Positions 10,263 to 22,100 of a stretch of DNA of 64,000 nucleotides are shown here, piece by piece; positions within the stretch are counted from its first letter, which is position 1, and every line of letters begins with the position of its first letter. Below the pieces are notes generated by a model that saw nothing but the letters and a program-made list of their open reading frames with translations, was not told the origin of the DNA and made no database searches. A program made the translations under genes and the position numbers. Source of the stretch: Nemopilema nomurai (lineage: Eukaryota > Cnidaria > Scyphozoa > Rhizostomeae > Rhizostomatidae); contig ML133421.1 of assembly GCA_003864495.1 (NCBI GenBank), forward strand, positions 2,790,001 to 2,854,000, read 5' to 3'.

Positions 10263-13200
10263 ATGAGACTGCTGATCATAATTTCTGCATTGCTTACTCT
10301 GTCCAGCCTCAGTGGCTTTGTCCAAAGTGCTGGAACAGTGAGGAATCTGAAGGAGATATTCATAGGCCGCTGTTACGAGTTCTATAGACTTGCTCGACCG
10401 CAGACACCTATGAAAAACTGCTCGCTTCTGTGGAATAAATTTCACTCAGCATTTCGCAACAGGAGTGCATGCACAGCAAAGCCAAGTGATTACGGAGAGT
10501 ATTGTGAATACGCTGATGACTCCAGGTGGCTCAACCAGGTTGGTGCAGTGTTTAGGCTGTCTCTCCTATGTCTTTAGGCCTTCGATGTAAACGGTGGAAA
10601 TTGGGTTTAAATTGAAACAAATGAAGGTTGTTATTTAAAGCAAAAATTTTGGCATCCTGCAAAAACAAGTTCTCTGCGAAAAAGTAATTCTCAGAAGATA
10701 GATGTCACAAAGACAGCAAAAGAAACGGTTTATTTCCTAGAGTCAACTCTTAGCGTGCCTTAATAATTAGCTGATGGCATTATTATAAGACTTATGATAA
10801 GATTGATGATCATAGACTTGAAACCTAAGACTCTCCTGCCTCACAGACTTCTTCAGAAACGACGCATGGTTTCCATGAAATTCGTAAGCCGCACGTTCAC
10901 TTAGGCCAATCAAATGTTTGGGCCAGTTTTTATAAATTTTTCAAGAAAATAGAATCGTTTGCTTTGTCGGAACAAAAGGCTATCAGTTTTGCTCTTTATA
11001 TTGATGGCTAATTCCCAGTGCCCAAGAGAAACTAATAATGACCTTTTCCTTTCAAAACTTAGTGATTCACACAGGCACATAGGTTTTCAATTAAAAACGT
11101 TGGTTCCTCTGGAAAAAACTTCCAAATTTCTCATAGGCAACAAGATTTCTTACGGCGATTTACCGAGAGTGTGGGAAAATCTCAAACTTGAGCGAGGCTC
11201 GAACTCACGACCCCTGACTTTTTACGTAAAGTGCTCTACCACTGATCTATCGAGTCATAAGATACTTTCTCTTCCTCAATCCTATCCAGTGTTTGGGCTG
11301 CGATGGCCTCCAGGTGTGGGCAGTCCTCACTCACTAAACAGGTCCGCTACACACTGTGCAATTGGGGGAGGCAGGCAAATAGCTTGATCTTGAGTTTCAA
11401 AGCATGACCTCAGTTGGTAGATTAGGTCGCGTACAAAGTCAGGGGTCGTGAGTACGTGCCCTGCTCTGGTTGGTTATTTTTCCTCATTCGATTCGAATGG
11501 ACATGAAAACTCCTGACTTATTCACACGTCCGAGTTTATTATTCTAGAATGACAGAAAAGCTCACTTGTTCATGATTATAGCCTACACGGCACTCGTGAT
11601 AGACTCCAGTAAAGGCTGTTCATAAAAACCTCTTTTCAAGTCTATTAAGAGCTTGGCCTTCTCGTTGCTTAACCTCTAGTTCATCGAGGAAGTGAAGTTC
11701 CTTGTCAAATGCTTGCTGCATTAGAATCCTCTCAAAGCAAAAAATAAAATATAATTGCTAATCAAAATCATTGCTTCAAAACAAATAAGAGGGTATTTTT
11801 ACTGTGCCAAACAACTTGTTAAGTAAAAAGCTTCAAGTAAATAAGGCTGGAACATCAGCTTTCATAAACCATGGTTTTATTACCTTGGCAATCTCATTGC
11901 ATATTAGTTCTCTTTACATCTTAGAGTCTTTTTTGGGAAGCAACAAAAGAGACAGTGGAGCTCATAACGCAAGTTTATCCTAACTTTGTGTCACTTGGCA
12001 ACACAATTCAAGGGTGATTTTGCTTCAATATTTTCCGTTTTTCGATGCAATCTGTGTGTTTCAGGAACACGGCATGATGGCGTAGTCTATTGAGATATGC
12101 AATTCAACCCATTTAGGAATTTCCACAGAATCAAGTCGATATGCCAGTAGGCATTTTCCAAGTTTTTTGCTTAATTATATCATGTAAACAACTCTTTTAA
12201 ATAAAATTACTGCTGAATCTGGATATGAGGTGGCCGTTCACTGACTACAAAGACACAAACATTTCTTAATATTATCGATATTGTTTTTAGTATGCTCAAG
12301 TCCTCAACCCTAAGTTATTTTAGAATTACTCGAGCATTTCGTCCCTAGATACATTCCGAGTGGCCTAATTTGGTGTGGTGGCTCAGGACCAGATGGAATT
12401 AACTACACATTTTGTCCGGGCATAAAAGAATGTAACTTTGAAGTTTACTACCCATATTGGGCATATGCTTCGAAGCAGGTGAGAATTACTTCCAGTGCTT
12501 TACCTTGAGACATCCAACAGGCAAGACTGGTTTGCGATAAGCATAAAATAAGCGCTGCTAGGTACTAAACAATAGGGCTGCTAGGTACTATGCATTTTGA
12601 CCTATGCACTATGACCTATGCGTCATGAACTGTGCATTATGCAGTTATTGTCTGTTATAGTCGGAGGTTGGTTGAGTTTTGTTTGCGATTATCGGCACTA
12701 TGAAGGAATCTTCAATCTCTGCAAACCATCACTACAGCCGGCTTGATTTGATTTGATTTGTTTCTACCTTGCATCCGAAGGTAGTTTTAGGACACTGAGA
12801 AGCTTAAGCTTATCGAGCAGTGTCCTGGTCCTTCCTCTCGATGTGACCACACCTCGTGATTCCTCATGCCTGGAATACAGAGAGCTGGCAACTCTCCTCA
12901 CTCTGGGTGAAAGTTTGGTCATGCCAGGGACTCGAACCACGGATCCTTGAGTCCGTAGTCAGCGCCTCTAGCCACTGAGCCATCCTCGCACTAAGTTGAT
13001 ATTAAGAGCAAACGTATTGTATAGATTGTGGTTTTGATCATTCAGGCGTGGCTCTGACTTTTGAACTTAGGTTGCGGCTCGTAAAACTGTACGACTACCA
13101 GGAACGTACTTGATGTCTTAACTCGATAATAGCCAGTGCATGATCATGTGTTCCAGTGCGTTGAAGATTTGGGAAATATTCTTTTAGTCTCTGCTAAACG

Positions 13201-14571
13201 TAGTAACATTATGTTAGTGATTCATCTTATATGACAAAGTAAAAATTCTAGTGACTGGCAACAACTGCAATTTTTTTGAATATTTGTAACTACTCTTTTC
13301 TGTTAGTTTGCAACAAAAGCTAGCGGTGTTGTTTATGTTTTACTCAACGGCTCAAGAAACGATGGAGTGCCAACATATAGCAGGGACAGGTATTGGCACC
13401 TAAATCCATTGTCTCTAATTATATAGCTTATTATAAAAGCGATTTAGTGAAAAACCCAAAGTATCAACTATTTCAGTCATTTTGAAAAGAATGATGCAAA
13501 CAGTTTTATCATCATGCAAGCAATGAGCTGGTGATTAATATAGGCATTTTTGTGTGTTCAGAAATTTGAAAAGCTTTTAAATTGTAGCTTGCTTTATGTA
13601 TAGGGAACATTTACCAAGCGTCACAAGAGCTTACAATTAAAGTTTTTTAAAGATTAAAATGATCAAGGTTCTTGGAAACTCTTCTTTAACTTGGATTATT
13701 GACCTTGCCATTCTCAATTTTATAGCTACTTTGCAAAGTTTGAACTTCCAAACCTTAATGCCAGTATGGTCACGGAGGTCCGTGTTTGGGTAATTCATGA
13801 TCTACATAAGAGCCCAAAGTAAGTGATATTTTGCACATCTGATTGAAGGGTTGGTCGCCTGAAATATATGAAATATATTTTAAAGCGAGAGCAGTCTCCT
13901 TGTAATGTGAAAGATCTTAATCTAGCAGAAAAATTTCATATATATCTGTCAATTTTCTTCCCTTCAATCATTTTTTATGATGTGAGTTATTCGGCTCTTT
14001 TATGACTAAATCATAGTATATGATGAGCTAATAAATAGTACACCCATGTTATCAAATCAATAACAGCAAGGCATCGTGGCCAAGAGTTATGTATATTTTG
14101 ATTGCTTCTCTTGACTTCCAGAATTTTTCGACAATAGGAAATTGAAGTAATTCACTTTCAATAGTCGCCTTTCTTCGATTGGCATAATATTCCCCAGTAC
14201 GATGCCCTCAATATGCAAGATAGAGTGTGGTCAACTTGCTCCTTAGACCTGAAAAAGTGTTAGTGTATTTGTACCTAAGATATGAAAGTGTAATCTCTTG
14301 ATGAAGTAGAATCCCTGGCGTTAAACAAAGTGATGATTTTTACATCAAAGTGAGAAACCCGTTTAATAGACTTCGGTTCTATTTTTGTGCCACTAATTGT
14401 ATAAATCTCATAAATTCTGTTAAGTGTTATCAAAGTATGGAAACATACTTTAACAACATGGCCTTATACCTGCCTTTTAGAGAGAAGTGTGGAGAGAAGT
14501 CACTAGTTCACTTAGCAGAAGATGCGAAGAAATTTGGCTTGAATCAAACCTGCACAGATAACCCTCAGTAA
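10263..14571 (+). CDS. ADP-ribosyl cyclase / CD38 family (NAD glycohydrolase), one exon not found
   Basis: This gene encodes a secreted or ER-lumenal NAD-using enzyme of the Aplysia cyclase/CD38/BST1 family, which makes cADPR and ADPR as calcium messengers. Visible exons: 10263 to about 10538 (signal peptide, then GRCYEF and KNCSLLW), 12324-12478 (LLEHF, GLIWCGG), 13307-13389 (VYVLLNGS), 13726-13818 (FAKFELPNL) and 14481-14567. Splice phases agree across the last four. The Glu of the TLED-like motif, a Trp in YYPYWAY and the catalytic Glu in FELPNL are conserved. The exon expected to carry the MFWS-like active-site Trp between 10539 and 12323 was not found. The end is open: either a donor follows at 14568 or TAA at 14569-14571 stops the protein without the family's final Cys segment. 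The first-exon donor is 10526 or 10539. Confidence 0.87.
11185..11257 (-). mobile_element. tRNA-like element, second family, minus copy
   Basis: On the minus strand an A-box-like ATCAGTGGTAGAGCAC and a B-box-like GAGTTCGAGCC have tRNA spacing. The acceptor stem does not pair, so I read it as the head of a tRNA-derived SINE or a tRNA pseudogene lying in an intron of the cyclase gene. It shares the motif AGTCAGGGGTCGTGAG with the plus-strand element at 11404. Confidence 0.6.
11404..11468 (+). mobile_element. tRNA-like element, second family, plus copy
   Basis: An A-box-like CCTCAGTTGGTAGA is followed by AGTCAGGGGTCGTGAG and a degenerate B box. It lies head to head with the copy at 11185-11257, about 145 bp apart, in the same intron. 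It is degenerate and unlikely to be a working tRNA gene. Confidence 0.5.
12741..12990 (-). mobile_element. tRNA-derived SINE, copy 2 (full length)
   Basis: The minus strand reads from a GCGAGGATGGCTCAGTGG head through the B box GGTTCGAGTCC and a conserved body to a (CAAAT)n-type tail at 12741-12755. The best-preserved copy in the window, it sits in an intron of the cyclase gene. Confidence 0.88.
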
Positions 14572-15527
14572 GATATTTAAATCGAAAGCGTTGCTCATTT
14601 TCAGTGAAAATTTTTGCTGAATTGGTCATTTGCTGCAATAAATATTAAAGTTTTTAAACACATCTCAGCAAAGAAGAAGCAGGATTTGACCAATCAAATT
14701 ACTCTTTAACTCTTGTCCTCGTGATTGTTGGGAAAGTAGTTCGATAGATAGTAGTTGGCAATACCTTCTTAACTAAATGATGTCTAAATGATCTACCGTT
14801 GATTCTGGGTATGACTTGGGACAAATATTTTTGCTGTTGTTGGTGCATCGCTTAGTGTTAGCACTTAGCACAGAACATTTGTCCTTCAAAACAAGAGCGT
14901 AGTTAAGCTAGTCCAAGTATACTATGATGTCCCAACATCTTCCTTTGATGAATTTATTTACCAAAGATATTGACATTAGAAATGCTATCTTTGTTGGCGA
15001 AAAAAGATCCTCGTACCAGTCTAATGAGGTGAACTCTTTATTGAACTTAATTATCCTATGGCCCAATTTTCAATTTATGGTTGTACAGAAGTATGAGGAG
15101 AAATTCCACAAAAGGATGAAAAATGTCCTACTTTTAAACTACACCGACCAGCACACATTCATGAACCTGGGTCAATAATGAACTTTCCATTTCGTTGCAT
15201 GTTTTTTGCTGGTAAGTCATTTGTGAAAAGCTGCTGTTGGATTTTTTCGTAGTTGGCTGGTCTGCCTTTACTATTACTACCCGGTCAAAGTGAAGTAAGC
15301 GGCGATCGCCATACCCACGCCTATCATGACGTCGTAAATCATTAATGTGGCGTACGACTGTCGGTTACTATAACTTGGGAGCTTGCCGTGCTGTGCTGAA
15401 AGTCGCAATTTGTTTTAGCGCCAGTAATGCAAGCACTTCTTTCAAGGAGGGATTGCCATCTTTAAAGCTTTTACGATTTCAGCAATAGCCTGAATCTATC
15501 AGAGACAGTAACGCGTGGCTTGTGAAT
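14572..15527. other. Region after the cyclase gene, no exon recognised
   Basis: An ORF of 84 codons at 14924-15178 does not resemble the family's C-terminus. I looked for an exon with the final conserved Cys-containing strand and did not find one. Confidence 0.4.
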
Positions 15528-15770
15528 TTCGCTTCAATTTAGCCCTTGCATATTCATATCAGGCATACGAAGATAATGTTGCTAATTAAAAACGATATCA
15601 AAAACGACGCCCGTTGACCCAGGTCTGTTCGCTTCTAATTGGTTCTGATCAAATTGGCTTTCAGATTCACGCAGGCCCTAGACGTTATCTTGATTCTTAA
15701 TTCTAAGCTTGTTACAGACTGCTCAAGCAAGGCCCATTTCAAAGATCGTGTCTTCACTGTTTGAGATAAT
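15528..15770 (-). repeat. Interspersed element, arm B of the inverted repeat
   Basis: The reverse complement of 391-632, near-identical over about 240 bp. Weaker similarity extends beyond both ends, for example the CTGGGTCAC shared near 15808 and 350. With arm A it brackets the cyclase gene. Confidence 0.8.
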
Positions 15771-16189
15771 GCTAGAAGCGAGGGTTGCTTGTTTTGGCTT
15801 TCTGTATGGTAGTGACCCAGGCTGAAACATGCTCGTTCAATGGTCGGACGTGTCTGTTAGAGTGTGTTGGTCTTTATTGATTGAATAGCACGTGCTTGTA
15901 GCGTTTGTTTACATGCTTATCAGGTGCCTTGGAAGCAATTTCTACTATTTCTTCTATCAACACGGACACGTCTACATTGAAGATTCCTTATGTTTTCCTC
16001 TCATTTGAAGAACGCTATTTATTCATTCTTTCTTGCATTCTGGTAGGTTTTTGCGATCGCTGTTGTGCTTCAAGAACCAATCGGCAGAAGCTTGCAATGT
16101 CTTCAATGTGAAGTCTTCTTCCACTGCAAACCACCAAAACAAATGGTAAATGAAAGTGTTTCAACTGTCAACAATGTTCTTGTTGGCTA
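15771..16189. other. Intergenic DNA, no gene seen
   Basis: A 68-codon ORF at 15905-16111 has no motif. Nothing else is supported. Confidence 0.4.
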
Positions 16190-17260
16190 GTAGATTGACC
16201 TTTTTATGCTAAGGTAGCGCATGACAGATGTCATTAAAGTCGGTGCAAAACAGTATTGATCCCCGACAGTATCAAATCTACTCAAAGAATTGGTTGCCGA
16301 CAGTATGACTTGTATCTATTAAGTAAGTGCATGATAGTATGACATATGTCAGTAAAATAGATTCATGACAGTATGAATTGTGTCATTAAAATAAGTGCAC
16401 GATAGTATGACATATGTCAGTAAAATATATTCATGACAGTATGACTTGTGTCATTAAAATAAGTGCATGATAGTATGACATATGTCAGTAAAATAGATTC
16501 ATGACAGTATGACTTGTGTCATTAAAACAAGTGCACGATAGTATGACATATGTCAGTAAAATAGATTCATGACAGTATGCCTTGTGTCATTAAAATAAGT
16601 GCACGATAGTATGACATATGTCAGTAAAATAGATTCATGACAGTATGACTTGTGTCATTAGAATAAGTGCACGATAGTATGACATATGTCAGTAAAAAAG
16701 ATTCATGACAGTATGCCTTGTGTCATTAAAATAAGTGCACGATAGTATGACATGTGTCAGTAAAATAGATTCATGACAATATGACTTGTGTCATTAAAAT
16801 AAGTGCACGATAGTATGACATATGTCAGTAAAAAAGATTCATGACAGTATGACTTGTGTCATTAAAATAAGTGCACGATAGTATGACATATGTCAGTAAA
16901 ATAGATTCATGACATATGACTTGTGTCATTAAAATAAGTGCACGCAGTGTGACATATGTCAGTAAAATAGATTCATGACAATATGACTTGTGTCATTAAA
17001 ATAAGTGCACGATAGTGTGACATATGTCAGTAAAATAGATTCATGACAATATGACTTGTGTCATTAAAATAAGTGCACGGCAGTGTGACATGTCATTAAA
17101 ACAGATGCAAGACAATATGACTTGTGTCATTAAAATAAGTGCACGGCAGTGTGACATATGTCAGTAAAAACGATTCATGACAATATGACTTGTGTCATTA
17201 AAATAAGTGCACGGCAGTGTGACATGTCATTAAAACAGATGCAAGACAATAGAGTAGAAT
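16190..17260. repeat. Dimeric satellite, 68-bp unit made of two 34-bp halves
   Basis: About 15 tandem copies of a 68-bp unit. Each unit has two related 34-bp halves, one with GACTTGTGTCATTAAAATAAG and the other with GACATATGTCAGTAAAATAG. The second half contains the perfect 12-bp palindrome TGACATATGTCA. Copies near the right end are degenerate and carry GTGTGACATGTC variants. Divergence increases toward both edges. Confidence 0.93.
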
Positions 17261-19159
17261 AAAGTTACAGAATTGTTCCACAACAGTACGAATTGGAAAA
17301 AAGGTTCCAGCAGTGTAGCTTTAATGAAATGTTTTCGTGTAAAGGTAAAATAAATAATAGATTATGCATTCATGGTGCAAGGAAAGGTGAATTTTTGGTA
17401 TAATGCCTTAATTTTGCCCTTCCCTTCATTCTTTGGTTTCTCTTAAACATGTTCATAATTTGCTTTTAAGGTTTTTGGAATTCTAAACAAAAACGAAACT
17501 ATTCCTTGCAGGTTTTGGAGCTTGCTGCTTATTGGAATTCATCAGCTGATCACTTCATCCTTTTAGAGACCCTTTGAACTACATATGCTGAAGTAACTGC
17601 TTTCTGTAATCTTGCTCTTAACAGTGTAAGTCCGAACGATGTATGATTCGTAGCCATCCGTTGTTGGTGCTACCAATCAGTATAACCGAATGCTAAGAGA
17701 TGCATGCAAAAACTTTTACTGCCATTTTCTAGTGCAAGCCTATTAGATAAATAACGATCATTAATATATTGCTATTAAGAAGAAGCGTTTAGTGCAGTTT
17801 CGTAAGAAGGCCCTGTTGATGAAAAGATTTTAACCTAATGTTGAATACGATGGCGTTTGAGAGCAATAAAGATCTAAGTATACATGCACCGAATTGACTA
17901 ATGTGGAACCAAGAGCACATTTGCTGAGATGCTGATGCAGTTCTACCTTTGGCGCCATGTCATGAAATGATGCTAAACAACGTCAAAGTCCTTCTGAATT
18001 CAATAGTTGTCGCACTGCACTGTACTTGTAATTGATTGGAGTACTTGAGAGAGGCTGCAGTAGTATTGTGCCAATGAGGGTGGGGTGGGCATTTGAGCAC
18101 CTCTCTCTCGCAGTCTGCTTCTATGGCGAAACCAGAGGCGACAAGAAACTTCTTTTGCCAAGAGGTTTTTAGGATTCTGCATCGCATGAAGAGTAAGACA
18201 AATAGAAGAAGCAACATGTTCTACAAATATATTCTTCGCCTCAACATGCCTACTTTCAAACTTTGAGGAAGTATAAAAAAAAAGCAGAACAAGTGTGAAC
18301 AATTTTCTATACAAAAAATTGCATCCAGTTTTTAAACACGACTGACTGTTCTTCAAAAATGTCCAAAATCTAGGCAAAAATGTCATTTTCAATTATTGAC
18401 ATTTTCAAAAATGTCATTATTCTTTGCACAACCGTCTTTTCATTTTCTGTTCTAATTTTGAAATTGCAGAAAAGGGATTGTTAGCTTATTCTCCGCGAGA
18501 AATAAATCTGCGACAATCAACTTTTCCGAGCTAATAAAGCTTCCATTCTCCCCGTGGAAGCAACTCTAATTCTGCTACTGTGCTGCTCTTTTCTGAATCG
18601 CTCGAAAGCAATAAATCCAAAATGGTTTGCTGTTTAAGATGTTGTATGCTAAATGTTTAGGACGTGGACAAAATGGGAAGCCTTTTTCCTACCAAGCCCT
18701 TCAAGCAATGCTAAATAAAATCTTGATATACGTAATACCTTGGTATACCTTGAAATACCTGATACGCAAGAACGAACTAGCTCAAATTAACCTCAGGAGC
18801 GGGGCACAAAAGATACAGTCGTGTTATACTCAAATGCCTTAGAATTTATCATGTTGCAGATCGACAAACGAAGACAGACTCTGCAGAAACGGAGAAAAGA
18901 ATCATTACTAAGCTACGTTACTGACAGCTAATAGGTGAAAACTTTCAGTACATGATTTACAAGGTTCATGATTCTGAATCAATTATTGAAAAATACTTTT
19001 CATTGACGTCATACCATGGTGCAATAGCCTACTTGTCCCGAGGCCTAATTATTGTTGAAGGACTTGCACGCCAAACAGACTACATTGTTTGTAGGAAACG
19101 GTAACTTTAGAAGTGCTACCAAGAGAATGAGAAACTTTTGAAGACTGTAAGAATTCAGT
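17261..19159. other. Downstream of PORCN, no gene recognised
   Basis: The first 1.7 kb are AT-rich with only short ORFs. Minus-strand ORFs at 17960-18392 have no recognisable domain. The PORCN 3' UTR should occupy the right end, but I cannot place its polyadenylation signal. Confidence 0.4.
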
Positions 19160-22100
19160 TCAACGTGTTGGAGGATCTTGACCACGTGGTCCATTTCGAC
19201 GAAAACAAAACCAGCGTGGAAGTGAGAAGAAGCCCCCATCCTTTACAAGCTTATCCAATAAAAAGACGCCTAGCATGAAGTAATGGCACGCAAATCCAAG
19301 GGCTGCCCACTTTCTCAGAGCATGCGACATCGAATAACCCTGAAAAAAGTTTGAATTCTCATTAGTGAGAAAAAAGCAGGCTATAGGATCAAAAAAAGCG
19401 CACAAATCTCATATATTGTGGTCTTCGATCGTACGTTTTGTCAGACATCATCGCCTCCTGATCCATAAATCAATCACTTCAAAATTTTTGGTATCTTAAA
19501 ATCAGTTGGAATAGCCAAATGAGCAAATTAGCCTTAGCAGAAAATTTGGTTATGTGTGAAACATAACCTCAGGCACACAATACTTTTCTCTCATTTGAGA
19601 ATGCTGCAAGCAATAACGCACCTTGTCTTGCACGTCCGGGTCGTTATCAAACAAGCACCCGAGGTATGCCAGGTTCCAGACAGAAAGAAACCCGAATGCA
19701 AGGTTAACACCCGTCACCCAAAAATTTCCCTAGAAAGCAAATCAGGTCGTCAAGAAGAAAGCATGCACAGAGCAACAAAGCATGTTCATCTCCATCAAGA
19801 CTTTTGATGCACCTTTCCAGACATGATAACATGAAGTTCACCGTGTGAAAAACAACCCATTTGAGTAGACTGCTAAAATGGTCTTCTACAAATGACGGTA
19901 CAACCAATGTACCATGAATTGCATTGGAATCTAAAAGAATGTCGTACACGTAATGCAGTGGTGAAAGTGCATGAAGGCAGAAGTAGATTGAAGTGCAAAA
20001 TGTTTCATATGGGACAATGACAAAAAGCACGTGACTGTGGTGAACCTGCTTGTATTGGTGTGAGCAACTTCTTCTGCATCTCCGCGCCTCGACGCATGCG
20101 CTGAAGGCCGTGGCCAAAGTTTTCCTGGCACCTGAAAGTTTAAGCAAGCCATTAGCGCAGTTTATTCCATGTATTATGCAGTCAGAGTATTCAACCTTTC
20201 TGAGAACGTCGATCAAAACATTACTAGTTTAATCGTGGTGAGTGAACACTGCTTGAATCAGCTTTTGAAACACACACAGCAAAAGAGAAAATGCATAGAC
20301 GATTGTAGATGCAGCATGCTTTGCAATTTCCAATAAAATAGTTGTGAAAGAAAGGGAACTAAGATTTGAGAGAAAAGGCAAGGAATATACGCGGAGTGGA
20401 AATTCATAATACTTTCCGAACTATACAAAGTGAGTCATGAAAATGCAATCTCACTGTTTTCAATGTAGGCAAAAACTCCAATTGACAGTAAAATAACAGA
20501 AAGCTGGAAATTGAGTCCCTAGAAAAAAGAAAAAACTTCACTAAACGCATAAAAATTTTCTTCAAATAAATCAACACTGCTCTATTCTCAAAAAGCATGG
20601 CAAATTAAAGCGTTGAGCTATCTTCTTAGGTCAAATAGCATCTTATTGAAAAACAGAACAATACTTTAAAAAAGAAGACCAAATTTAAAAGCCATAGTAA
20701 AATATATTCAAAAGGAAAATTGAATTGAAAGGTTAATATCACGAAAACTCACATGAAGCATGGAGCTTGCAAAATATGTCAAAAGGATTGCAGGAAAGGT
20801 GCCAAGATGCCTAGCAGTCTTAAAAACATCTGGAAAAGTGAAATTGGAATAGATTAGAAAAAACTGAAAAACGCTTGTTCCAACATTAAAATATGGGATC
20901 TGCATCTAAGCAGAATCTTACAAACTGTTCATGAAATCATCCAAAAACATGGTTCAAAATATGCAAATAAATGCAATCAGTTGACTGATAATCAGCCGAA
21001 GAAAATTAAATAGTTTGTTGTCTTAGGGTACATCATCATTAAAATACACGACAAAAATTGAATGGTCTATAAATCTACTAAAAATTTAACATCATTATAA
21101 AGAAATCACATGCTTCCTATGTAAATAGAGAAAGATACCATACTAACAGTTTTTTAACCAGTAATGCATTGGTAAGCTCCAGTTTGTTACAACTTCCACT
21201 AAAGATCGTGGAATCTCAACAAACAATGGTCGTGAGACAGGGTACGACCTGAAAAAGTAAAAGAGTTTCAAACCTCAAAGTATAACATGCTACATGCTTA
21301 TGTTGGGTAAAATTAAATTGCAGTAAATAAAAGACATTTCATCAAAAGACAATAAAAATCGCCATTAACTTTTCATCTTTTATCAAAACCAAACCCTGAC
21401 ATTTCACACATAAAGGGATTAGATGCCATAACATAGCCCCTTTGCCCAGTATCATCCAACTGGAGTTGCTCCTGCTCTCTACCCTATCTTGCCAAGCCCT
21501 TCATTGGGCTGCTTGCCATCTGATGCTCAATACAGTACCAATATTGACTTAAGATTACGGTAAACGTTTTTAAAATGAAAATTGGTTTTTCCTTCCTAAA
21601 GGCCAAACTGTTCAAGGAATCTGGGTAAACTATCATTCTATGCACAAGATTATGGCGTGTCTAGCCAGATCAAAATTATTGGCAAATTTATTGCTCAAAA
21701 AGTGTACCACCTTCAAAAGCTATTTTGTACCCTTGCGTTTGAGGTAACAAAATCTGACTTATACCAGCAGGAAGTGCAGATCCTAAGCTACCAAATTTTG
21801 TCTCAGATTTTTTAAATTTCTCCTCTTCTTGAAACTATACCCTGTCAAAAATTGGCAAACAATTTTTCCATTCTCCCACAGCTGTATTTGGGCATAAATG
21901 ACAGACCAGAGCAAATAAAAAAAATTTGAGACACTTTGGTTGCCCAACATCTGCCCTGGCCGTGTGCAAATTTTCAAGCCATTTGATTGGTTCCTTGGGT
22001 ACAATAAGCTTTTTCGTACCTGTATGTAGAGAAATTTCGAGTCCGGAGAAAACAGGATTTTACTGATCGCAATTGCAATGATACACATCTGGATCATATT

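Noticed and set aside
16190..17260. Possible CRISPR-like array
   Set aside because: Units are contiguous with no unique spacers, and the window is eukaryotic; it is a satellite.
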